Shown piece after piece: positions 1 to 4,764 of a DNA stretch of 5,401 nucleotides. This DNA is from Candidatus Cloacimonadota bacterium (GTDB lineage Bacteria > Cloacimonadota > Cloacimonadia > Cloacimonadales > Cloacimonadaceae), in the NCBI GenBank assembly GCA_012519465.1, contig JAAYQD010000277.1, forward strand, positions 1-5,401, given 5' to 3'. Below the pieces are notes generated by a model that saw nothing but the letters and a program-made list of their open reading frames with translations, was not told the DNA's origin and did not search any database. Position 1 is the first letter of the stretch, and every line of letters starts with the position of its first letter. A program made the position numbers and the translations under genes.

Positions 1-798
1 ATGATGGCTCGCTTGCGACACAGCCAAAATAAGCTGAAAGCAGGCACTTACAGCTTTGGCGGGAACTATAACCTGATCCAAACCCTGAAGATGGTGGAAA
101 AAGGCAACACCTCCGCCATCAGCATCACCATCCCACCTGGTTTTAACCTACACCAGACCCTGCAGAGGATGGAGCGCAGCGGAATGGCAGCTTACGACAG
201 CCTGCTGGTGCGTGCCAACGACCCCATGCTGATTTACAAGCTCACAGGCAAGGAACTGCCCAGCTTGGAGGGTTACCTCTTCCCGGATACCTATCATTTT
301 GATCTGGGGAGTTCGATCCAGACTTTGCTTTCCATACCCGTACAAAACTTCTTTCGCCAGATGCATAGGGCAGGGATAGAGCCTGATAGCATCCCGGATT
401 TTGATCAGAAACTAATCCTGGCATCCATCGTGGAAAAAGAAAGCGCCCACCCTGATGAACGCCCCATCATCGCCGGAGTATATTGGAACAGGATGCAAAA
501 GGGAATGCGCCTGGAATCCTGCCCCACCGTGAATTACCTCCTCCTGCAAGAGGGGATCAAGCGGGAGGTGCTCACCAATAAAGACCTCAGCATCCAATCA
601 CCATATAACACCTATCTCAACGCCGGTCTGCCCCCCACTCCCATCAGCAATCCGTCTTTGCAAGCCATACAGGCTGCCATCTCACCCCAAAAACACAACT
701 ACCTCTTTTTTGTGAGCAACCGCAAAGGGCGCAACGACTTCTCTGCAACCTATCAGGAGCACCTGCAAAAAAAGAGGAAATACGAAAAGTCTGATTGA
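1..798 (+). CDS. mltG: Endolytic murein transglycosylase MltG (YceG-like), 5' end cut by window edge
   Basis: MltG is an inner-membrane lytic transglycosylase that cuts nascent peptidoglycan glycan strands in the periplasm and so sets where chain growth ends. The 265 visible residues cover most of the soluble part. The segment around residues 12-20 (LKAGTYSFG) and the following repeat matches the LysM-like subdomain. EGYLFPDTY is at 90-98. The catalytic block LASIVEKE is at 140-147 and contains the family's catalytic glutamate (E145 or E147). It is followed by NRM and GMRLESCPTVNY (168-179), YNTYLNAGLPPTPISNP and the C-terminal HNYLFFVSN motif. Compared with E. coli MltG (about 340 residues), the cytoplasmic/transmembrane N-terminus is missing, so the ATG at position 1 is probably internal and the real start lies upstream. 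C174 stands where many homologues have Asp in a DPTV motif. The stop is TGA at 796-798. No clear terminator follows. Family identification is secure. Confidence 0.95.
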   Translation: MMARLRHSQNKLKAGTYSFGGNYNLIQTLKMVEKGNTSAISITIPPGFNLHQTLQRMERSGMAAYDSLLVRANDPMLIYKLTGKELPSLEGYLFPDTYHFDLGSSIQTLLSIPVQNFFRQMHRAGIEPDSIPDFDQKLILASIVEKESAHPDERPIIAGVYWNRMQKGMRLESCPTVNYLLLQEGIKREVLTNKDLSIQSPYNTYLNAGLPPTPISNPSLQAIQAAISPQKHNYLFFVSNRKGRNDFSATYQEHLQKKRKYEKSD

Positions 799-803
799 GT
801 ATG

Positions 804-825
804 TATGGTAACCATGCAAACCATA
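804..825. repeat. Small inverted repeat downstream of mltG
   Basis: TATGGT (804-809) is complementary to ACCATA (820-825) across a 10-base gap. An alternative pairing uses ATGGT (805-809) with ACCAT (811-815). No T-run follows, so this is not a convincing intrinsic terminator. It could be an operator or weak RNA structure between mltG and the oxygen-defence operon, or chance. Confidence 0.25.
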
Positions 826-863
826 GATTGGAGGCATTATTTTCAAGATTAGGAAGATTTCAT

Positions 864-893
864 TTGACAAAAGATAGAGGTATCCTTTAGATT
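864..893 (+). promoter_or_regulatory. Candidate sigma-70 promoter for the superoxide reductase operon
   Basis: A perfect TTGACA -35 box lies at 864-869. After an 18-base spacer there is TAGATT at 888-893, which matches 4 of 6 bases of TATAAT. It sits 30 bases before the desulfoferrodoxin start, and transcription would begin near base 900, leaving a short leader that contains the ribosome site AGGAGG (913-918). No recognisable Fur or PerR box is seen around it. The -35 match is strong and the -10 match is moderate. Confidence 0.55.
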
Positions 894-923
894 GATTTTC
901 GAAGAATATAACAGGAGGTTATA

Positions 924-1304
924 ATGACAAAACTACGTGAGATATACCATTGCGCCCTTTGTGGCAACGTAACTGAAGTGGTTTTCACGGGTGGCGGCGA
1001 ATTGGTTTGCTGTGGCCAGCCAATGAACCTGCTGGTGGAAAACACCGAGGAAGCTGCTTATGAAAAACACATCCCCGTTATTACCGATATGGGTGATAAG
1101 ATCAAAGTGGCAGTAGGCTCTGTGCCTCATCCCATGGAAGAAAAGCATTATATTGCCTTTGTGGAAGTTATCACCGAAAAATGTGTGTACCGCCACGAAT
1201 TCAAACCCGGAGACGCTCCGGAAGCCATCTTCCCCATCAGCATGGATAAAGTGCTGTATGCCCGTGAATACTGCAATCTGCACGGGCTGTGGAAAAGTGA
1301 TTGA
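924..1304 (+). CDS. dfx: Desulfoferrodoxin, two-iron (class I) superoxide reductase
   Basis: This enzyme reduces superoxide to hydrogen peroxide in the cytoplasm of anaerobes without releasing oxygen, and takes electrons from rubredoxin. The 126-residue length matches classical desulfoferrodoxin. The N-terminal rubredoxin-like centre I has C10, C13, C29 and C30. The catalytic centre II has H49 (in EKHIPV, with the conserved E47-K48), H69 (in VPHPM), H75, C117 and H120 (in CNLHGLW), that is, the complete four-His one-Cys iron site. Both centres are intact, so it should be a 2Fe-SOR rather than the one-iron neelaredoxin. The start at ATG 924 is fixed by AGGAGG at 913-918, five bases upstream. 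It is the first gene of a likely operon with rubrerythrin (24-base gap) and rubredoxin, the latter being the known electron donor for this family. Confidence 0.97.
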   Translation: MTKLREIYHCALCGNVTEVVFTGGGELVCCGQPMNLLVENTEEAAYEKHIPVITDMGDKIKVAVGSVPHPMEEKHYIAFVEVITEKCVYRHEFKPGDAPEAIFPISMDKVLYAREYCNLHGLWKSD

Positions 1305-1328
1305 AGATACCCGATAAAGGAGAACAAA

Positions 1329-1919
1329 ATGTCGTTTAAAAATTCCCGCACAGCTCAGAATCTGCTCAAGTCCTTCGCCGGCGAGAGCCAGGCACGGATG
1401 CGCTATGTGTATAGCGCCAAAACTGCCAAGAAAGAAGGTTTTGAACAAATCAGCAATATCTTTATGGAAACTGCGGAAAATGAGAAGGAACACGCCAAGG
1501 TCTTTTTCAAACACCTGCTCAAACACGGCATGGAAGGCGAGATGATCGAAATCACCGCCGGCTATCCCGTGGGTTGGAGCCCTGATAGCACGCTCAAAAA
1601 CCTGCAATACGCTGCAGATGGAGAGCAGGAAGAATGGGAAGAGCTCTATCCCACATTTGCCGATATCGCCGAGGAAGAAGGCTACAAAGACATCGCCACT
1701 TCCTGGAGGATGGTGGCAAAGGTTGAAAAGGAACACGAAAAGCGGTTCCGCAAGCTCTATGAAAACGTCAAAAACTTGCGTGTCTTCGAAAAAGAAGGCA
1801 AGGTCTTTTGGAAGTGCCTCAACTGTGGATATATCCACGAAGGAGCCACTGCTCCCAAGATCTGCCCCGCTTGTGATCATTCCCAAGCTTATTTCGAAGT
1901 ACATCTTGAAACCTACTAA
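1329..1919 (+). CDS. rbr: Rubrerythrin (diiron domain plus C-terminal rubredoxin domain)
   Basis: Rubrerythrin is a cytoplasmic NADH-linked peroxidase of anaerobes that reduces hydrogen peroxide to water, fed by rubredoxin. The 196 residues show the two-domain plan. The four-helix ferritin-like domain (about 1-148) carries E19 (in FAGESQAR), E52 and H55 (ENEKEH), E99 and E102 (GEQEEW), and E133 and H136 (VEKEH). These are the full set of diiron ligands, including the extra glutamate pair typical of true rubrerythrins. The C-terminal rubredoxin-like domain has C163-x2-C166 and C179-x2-C182 with a 12-residue gap, the usual short spacing. ATG 1329 follows AAGGAG (1317-1322) at six bases. It lies 24 bases after the superoxide reductase gene and 11 bases before rubredoxin. 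It would remove the peroxide made by the upstream enzyme. Length and motifs match the Desulfovibrio vulgaris type. Confidence 0.97.
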   Translation: MSFKNSRTAQNLLKSFAGESQARMRYVYSAKTAKKEGFEQISNIFMETAENEKEHAKVFFKHLLKHGMEGEMIEITAGYPVGWSPDSTLKNLQYAADGEQEEWEELYPTFADIAEEEGYKDIATSWRMVAKVEKEHEKRFRKLYENVKNLRVFEKEGKVFWKCLNCGYIHEGATAPKICPACDHSQAYFEVHLETY

Positions 1920-1930
1920 GGGAGGAAATC

Positions 1931-2074
1931 ATGCAAAAATGGCAATGCATCGCGTGTGGCTGGATTTACGATCCGGCTCAGAACGACAACATCACGTTCG
2001 AAGATCTGCCTGAAGACTTTGTCTGCCCGGAATGCGGCGTTGGCAAAGATATGTTCGAACCCTACGAAGACTAA
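1931..2074 (+). CDS. rub: Rubredoxin, short-loop form (47 aa)
   Basis: Rubredoxin is a small cytoplasmic one-iron electron carrier. Here it is the likely donor to both the superoxide reductase and the rubrerythrin encoded just upstream. The 47 codons carry C6-x2-C9 (in [10 protein letters not shown]) and C32-x2-C35 (in [12 protein letters not shown]), the four cysteines that hold the Fe(SCys)4 centre, plus the conserved aromatic residues W4, Y13 and F30 and the FEDLP motif. Ordinary rubredoxins have 52-54 residues with about 29 residues between the cysteine pairs. This one has only 22, missing about seven from the hairpin loop, as known for the 45-residue Desulfovibrio desulfuricans rubredoxin. 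The start at ATG 1931 follows GGAGGA (1921-1926), which begins two bases after the rubrerythrin stop codon. It is the last gene before a strong terminator. Read directly from the sequence; it is short but unambiguous. Confidence 0.96.
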   Translation: MQKWQCIACGWIYDPAQNDNITFEDLPEDFVCPECGVGKDMFEPYED

Positions 2075-2086
2075 ATCAAACAAAGC

Positions 2087-2126
2087 GAGGCCGGCAGCCA
2101 TATTTCAGGTTTCCGGCCTCTTTTCT
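2087..2126 (+). terminator. Rho-independent terminator after rubredoxin
   Basis: GAGGCCGG (2087-2094) pairs perfectly with CCGGCCTC (2113-2120), giving an 8-base-pair, mostly G-C stem with an 18-base loop, followed directly by TTTTCT (2121-2126). It starts 12 bases after the rubredoxin stop and closes the superoxide reductase-rubrerythrin-rubredoxin operon. It is the only clear intrinsic terminator in the window. Confidence 0.9.
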
Positions 2127-2131
2127 ATAAA
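2102..2131 (+). promoter_or_regulatory. Possible weak promoter overlapping the terminator
   Basis: TATAAA (2126-2131), five of six matches to a -10 box, begins in the terminator's T-run. Eighteen bases upstream is ATTTCA (2102-2107), a poor -35 match of three in six. If used, transcription would begin only about ten bases before the next gene's ATG, giving a very short leader. It is listed because some start signal is needed here unless the downstream genes depend on read-through. Confidence 0.2.
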
Positions 2132-2147
2132 CACTTTTTGAGGTACC

Positions 2148-2600
2148 ATGACTATCCAAGAATTTAATGAAATCCTGGATTTTGCCGTAGAGCGCGAGCG
2201 TGAAGCGGTGGAGTTTTATAGAGACCTGCAAACCCAAGCCAAGTTTGCCGCCCAGATAGAGCTATTAAAAGAGCTGGAATTGATGGAGCTGGGGCATATT
2301 CAGGTAATTGAGAATATCCGCAAGCAAGGCGTGCAAGATAGCCAAATACCCAAGGTGCAAAACCTGAAGATAAGTGAATACCTGAGCGTGGATGCGGATG
2401 AGCTGGATTTGAGCTATCAAAACATCCTCATCAAAGCCATGAAACGGGAAGAGGCTTCCCAAAAGCTATACCACGAGATGAGCCGCAGATTTGCAGATGG
2501 TGAAATAGCCACCCTCTTTCGCAAACTTGCTGCCGATGAGGCTGGCCACAAGCTTATCTTTGAACGCCTTTATGATGAATGGATAAGCGCGGGCAATTGA
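2148..2600 (+). CDS. Rubrerythrin/ferritin-like diiron protein without rubredoxin domain
   Basis: This is a 150-residue, all-helical protein of the stand-alone rubrerythrin group (COG1633-like). It has two repeated helix-pair halves with a full set of likely diiron ligands: E19 (in EREAVEFY), E47 and H50 (MELGH), E101 or E102 (KREEASQKLY), and E131 and H134 (DEAGH). There are no cysteines and no C-terminal rubredoxin domain, unlike the rubrerythrin at 1329-1919. Biochemical roles in this group are poorly settled. Peroxide reduction or iron/oxygen handling is inferred from the diiron site and from the neighbouring oxygen-defence operon. GAGGT at 2140-2144 is only three bases from ATG 2148, a rather tight spacing. 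The gene sits 21 bases past the terminator, and its last 22 bases overlap the start of tsaB in another frame, suggesting translational coupling. Confidence 0.88.
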   Translation: MTIQEFNEILDFAVEREREAVEFYRDLQTQAKFAAQIELLKELELMELGHIQVIENIRKQGVQDSQIPKVQNLKISEYLSVDADELDLSYQNILIKAMKREEASQKLYHEMSRRFADGEIATLFRKLAADEAGHKLIFERLYDEWISAGN

Positions 2601-3298
2601 CCCTGGCGCTGGATGCATCCCAGCCCTCTGGTTCTTTGGCTCTGGGCAGCGTCACAGGGATTATCTATGCTGCCGCCTTTGATATTGGCATCACCCACAG
2701 CGAGACTCTGATGCCCCAGATCGATCATGCCTTGCGCTTTAGCGGATACCAGCCTCAGGATATCGGGCGCATCCTGCTGGCAAATGGCCCCGGTTCTTTC
2801 ACCGGTTTGCGCATTGGGCTTGCCACCGCCAAGGGCATTGCCTATGCCAACCGCTGCCCCTTGGAGGCTTATTCCTCGCTGCAGCTTGCCGCCTTGCCGC
2901 GACGGGCTTGTGGCAAAAAGATTCTCACCGTTATCGACGCCCGCATGAAAGAGGTGTATGCTGCTTTGTGGGATGATGACCTGCAAATGCTGAAAGAACC
3001 ATCCGTGTGTTTGCCGGAAGAGATTATGGCATGGGATGTGGATGGTGCCTGGCTGGTGGGCAATGGCAGCCACTTGATTCCCGATAGTGAACGTCTGATC
3101 CCCGTGGATACCTCCGCCTATCTGCCTGCTGCAGGACTCTTTGCCCTCTCAGCCCTCCATGCAACCCCCGCAGAATACGATTTTGATTATTTGGCAGCCC
3201 TCCAGCCCTTCTATCTGCGGGATGCCTCTGCCCAGATTAAAAGCGCCGAAAAACACCGCCAGGCCATGGCAAAAACCACCCCCACGGATTCAAGGTAG
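2579..3298 (+). CDS. tsaB: tRNA t6A37 biosynthesis protein TsaB (YeaZ)
   Basis: TsaB is the non-catalytic partner of TsaD in the cytoplasmic complex (with TsaE) that transfers threonylcarbamoyl from the TsaC product to A37 of ANN-decoding tRNAs. The 239 residues begin with the ASKHA-fold strand LTLALDAS (7-14), then HSETLMPQI (40-48), the signature GPGSFTGLRIG (70-80) and IDARMKEVYAALW, which together are diagnostic for TsaB rather than TsaD. Length is close to the usual 220-240. ATG 2579 lies inside the 3' end of the previous gene, a 22-base overlap without a clear ribosome site of its own, so initiation probably depends on translation of the upstream gene. A TTG at 2597 would be a shorter alternative just before the first conserved strand. 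The sigma-factor gene begins six bases after its TAG. No other t6A gene is in the window. Confidence 0.95.
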   Translation: MDKRGQLTLALDASQPSGSLALGSVTGIIYAAAFDIGITHSETLMPQIDHALRFSGYQPQDIGRILLANGPGSFTGLRIGLATAKGIAYANRCPLEAYSSLQLAALPRRACGKKILTVIDARMKEVYAALWDDDLQMLKEPSVCLPEEIMAWDVDGAWLVGNGSHLIPDSERLIPVDTSAYLPAAGLFALSALHATPAEYDFDYLAALQPFYLRDASAQIKSAEKHRQAMAKTTPTDSR

Positions 3299-3304
3299 TA
3301 ATAG

Positions 3305-3802
3305 ATGCACCCCAGTGAATTTGAAGAATTCTTGAGCGCAAACGAACGGCGTATTTTCAACTATCTGCTCTCGCTCTTGGGCAACGAGGCAGACGCCCAG
3401 GATGTGTTTCAACTGGTATTCATCGCTTTTTATGAACACATCCACCGCATCGAGAGAGCTACAGCCGTAAACTATGTATACAGGATTGCTTACAACAAGA
3501 GCATGACATTTTTGAAGCAGAAAAGCCGCTTTGTGGATGCCGATCCCAAATCCTTTGAATACATTCCGGATACAAGCAAACCACCCGAAGAACCGGACTA
3601 CACGGCACTCAACGAAGCCATCCGCAGCTTGCCTCCGCGCTTGGCTGCCGTGATCCAGCTGCAATACTATGAAAGACTGAGCTACAAAGAAATTGCCGAA
3701 GAGCTGGGAACCACCCTCAAAGCGGTGGAATCCCTCCTGGTGAGAGCCAAAAAACATCTGAGAAAAAAACTTATGCAGGAAACCGGTGGGAGAGGAGTAT
3801 AA
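3305..3802 (+). CDS. ECF-type RNA polymerase sigma factor
   Basis: This is a 165-residue sigma-70 family factor of the extracytoplasmic-function type, with only regions 2 and 4. Region 2 (about 10-77) contains the segment NEADAQDVFQLVFIAFYEHI (27-46), which binds core polymerase, and the -10-recognition helix around NYVYRIAYNKSMTFLKQ. A short acidic and proline linker (about 78-100) follows. Region 4 (about 102-156) has LPPRLAAVIQLQYYERLSYK and the helix-turn-helix EIAEELGTTLKAVESLLVRA. Its likely regulator, a membrane zinc-finger anti-sigma, is the next gene. It starts six bases after tsaB with only a weak AAGG (3292-3295), and no promoter is visible in the gap. It is therefore probably co-transcribed with tsaB, which is unusual for a stress sigma factor. 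The exact ECF subgroup cannot be named by eye. Confidence 0.95.
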   Translation: MHPSEFEEFLSANERRIFNYLLSLLGNEADAQDVFQLVFIAFYEHIHRIERATAVNYVYRIAYNKSMTFLKQKSRFVDADPKSFEYIPDTSKPPEEPDYTALNEAIRSLPPRLAAVIQLQYYERLSYKEIAEELGTTLKAVESLLVRAKKHLRKKLMQETGGRGV

Positions 3803-3821
3803 AGTATGAAAACGAAACCGT

Positions 3822-3839
3822 TGGCGCCCTGGGGTGCCA
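3822..3839 (+). other. GC-rich RNA hairpin between sigma and anti-sigma genes
   Basis: TGGCGCC (3822-3828) pairs with GGTGCCA (3833-3839), with one G-T wobble and a four-base CTGG loop (3829-3832). It lies in the 55-base gap after the sigma stop, ending seven bases before the anti-sigma ribosome site. The sequence after it is A-rich with no T-run, so it is not an intrinsic terminator. It could influence translation or mRNA decay and so set the sigma to anti-sigma ratio. Confidence 0.45.
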
Positions 3840-3845
3840 CACAAA

Positions 3846-3850
3846 AAGGA
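3846..3850 (+). promoter_or_regulatory. Ribosome binding site that fixes the anti-sigma start
   Basis: AAGGA is seven bases before ATG 3858. An in-frame GTG at 3834 would give eight extra residues but lies inside the hairpin arm and has no such site. ATG 3858 also places the conserved Cys at residue 3, as expected for zinc anti-sigma factors. Confidence 0.75.
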
Positions 3851-3857
3851 CGATACA

Positions 3858-4292
3858 ATGAGATGCAAAGAGTATAGAAATCTGCTTGACCAGTTGGTGG
3901 ACGGTGCGCTGGATTCAATCACCACCGCAGCGCTCGAGGAGCATCTTGAATTCTGTATCAAATGCCGCAACTATCACCAGGCAAGCATGCGCCTTCATGA
4001 GCTCATGAACCAGCCCCTGCCTCCTTTTCCCCAGCACATCCACTACCAGGTATTGGAGCTCTGCAAAGAGCATGATGCCAAGCGGGTAAGATTGCAAAAG
4101 AGGGCTCGCCTGCAGCTGGTTCCCGCCACTTTGGCTATTATGCTCAGCCTCTTCATTGGCTCTCTGGTGGGCAAGACCATCTTCACGCCCCTGCCTGGTA
4201 CCGCTCCGGAAAGCGTTCCCACCGAAGAGCTTAGCTTTGGAGATGTGACCCTGGTGGATTATGAAACAATGCTGGAGGTGGACCATGAATAA
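3858..4292 (+). CDS. Zinc-finger (ZAS-type) membrane anti-sigma factor
   Basis: This protein probably holds the sigma factor encoded just upstream at the inner membrane until an envelope signal releases it. From ATG 3858 it has 144 residues. The N-terminal cytoplasmic zinc-binding domain shows C3 and H29-x3-C33-x2-C36 (HLEFCIKC), the HxxxCxxC signature of ZAS/putative zinc-finger (zf-HC2) anti-sigma factors. A charged linker (about 70-86) leads to one hydrophobic segment at about 87-105 (LVPATLAIMLSLFIGSLVG), and a short acidic tail of about 38 residues would lie in the periplasm. The small tail leaves little room for a sensor domain, which fits the idea that the downstream periplasmic proteins do the sensing. 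Its last eight bases overlap the next gene. The motif and the gene pair support the call strongly; the trigger and release mechanism are unknown. Confidence 0.92.
   Translation: MRCKEYRNLLDQLVDGALDSITTAALEEHLEFCIKCRNYHQASMRLHELMNQPLPPFPQHIHYQVLELCKEHDAKRVRLQKRARLQLVPATLAIMLSLFIGSLVGKTIFTPLPGTAPESVPTEELSFGDVTLVDYETMLEVDHE
4274..4278 (+). promoter_or_regulatory. Ribosome binding site that fixes the start at 4285
   Basis: GGAGG lies six bases before ATG 4285, within the 3' end of the anti-sigma gene. This favours ATG 4285 over the in-frame ATG 4261, which would add eight polar residues before the membrane anchor and has no site of its own. Confidence 0.8.
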
Positions 4293-4764
4293 ACGCTGGC
4301 TGACTATCCTGCTTTTTATCTCAATCGCTTTCAACCTGGCGATATTGGGCAGCTTTTTGTATCTGCACTTCATCCGCCCCCCTTATCCCCGCGAATTGCG
4401 TCAACAATGGCAACAACGGATGTCTGGTCCACCCAATGGGCAATTCCGTCCCGATTCACATTTTATGAATAGCGATAGCACCCGGGCACATCGCCGTGAA
4501 TTTGAGGACGCCAAAAAGGAATTGATGTTGGAGCTGGCAAAAGACCCCGTGGATACCGCCAAGATCAATGCCATTGTGGATCGCTCGCTGGCGGCTCAAG
4601 GCAAGCTGGAACGTGATCTGGCAGAGCATCTGCTGCGCTATCGGGAAAGCATGAGCCCTGAAGAAGCCAAAGAACATTTTACCAGCCGTGCCCAGCGCAT
4701 GGATAGGCGCCGCAGCGATAGACGGCGCAACTTTCCCCACACAAACACAAGGAGAAGAAGATGA
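4285..4764 (+). CDS. Membrane-anchored Spy/CpxP/CnrX-like periplasmic protein (heavy-metal-resistance fold)
   Basis: This is a 159-residue protein. A short Lys/Arg start (MNKRW) and one hydrophobic segment (about 6-28, TILLFISIAFNLAILGSF) predict an uncleaved N-terminal anchor with the rest in the periplasm. A Pro-rich linker (31-58) precedes a helical region (about 66-140) with a pattern typical of the Metal_resist/Spy family: REFEDAKKEL, a central KINAIVDRSLAAQGKLERDL helix, and SMSPEEAKEHF (122-132), a variant of the LTxxQ motif. CnrX and NccX, metal sensors that work with an anti-sigma and an ECF sigma, have this architecture. Candidate metal ligands include H59, H69, H115, M123 and H131, but none is proven. 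The C-terminus is strikingly Arg-rich, ending RRRR. The gene overlaps the anti-sigma gene by eight bases and the next gene by four (ATGA). The family call is good; the sensor role is inferred from context. Confidence 0.78.
   Translation: MNKRWLTILLFISIAFNLAILGSFLYLHFIRPPYPRELRQQWQQRMSGPPNGQFRPDSHFMNSDSTRAHRREFEDAKKELMLELAKDPVDTAKINAIVDRSLAAQGKLERDLAEHLLRYRESMSPEEAKEHFTSRAQRMDRRRSDRRRNFPHTNTRRRR
4749..4754 (+). promoter_or_regulatory. Ribosome binding site inside the upstream Arg codons
   Basis: AAGGAG is six bases before ATG 4761 and is built into the AGG/AGA codons of the terminal RRRR of the preceding protein. It sets the start of the last gene and may explain part of that Arg tail. Confidence 0.75.

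Larger units (their letters stand above)
3806..3877 (+). other. Possible 23-codon leader ORF between sigma and anti-sigma genes
   Basis: ATG 3806 is preceded by the purine-rich AGAGGAG (3791-3797, inside the sigma-gene end) at a plausible eight-base spacing. The frame runs 23 codons to TAG 3875-3877, past the anti-sigma start at 3858, and spans the 3822-3839 hairpin. The peptide resembles nothing I recognise. It could be a translational-coupling or attenuator-like leader for the anti-sigma gene, or a chance ORF. Confidence 0.2.

Noticed and set aside
933..1904. Long open frame of 323 codons on the minus strand opposite superoxide reductase and rubrerythrin
   Set aside because: The opposite strand encodes two proteins with all metal ligands intact. 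The antisense product is Phe-rich, as expected from complementing Glu/Lys-rich codons (GAA gives TTC), and matches no family I recognise.
1618..2013. Plus-strand open frame of 131 codons spanning the rubrerythrin/rubredoxin junction
   Set aside because: It is out of frame with both genes, rich in Ser, Lys and Arg, and has no recognisable motif.
2570..3073. Minus-strand open frame of 167 codons opposite tsaB
   Set aside because: tsaB carries its full diagnostic motif set on the plus strand, and the antisense frame has no recognisable domain.
3834..3857. GTG 3834 as start of the anti-sigma gene
   Set aside because: It lies within the hairpin arm and lacks a ribosome site. ATG 3858 has AAGGA at good spacing and puts the zinc-ligand Cys at residue 3.
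3290..3970. Minus-strand open frame of 226 codons opposite the sigma and anti-sigma genes
   Set aside because: It is a shadow of two clearly recognisable plus-strand genes. The product has no recognisable domain and no ribosome site was evident.
4261..4284. ATG 4261 as start of the anchored Spy-like gene
   Set aside because: It has no ribosome site, while GGAGG sits six bases before ATG 4285 and that start gives a normal membrane-anchor N-terminus.
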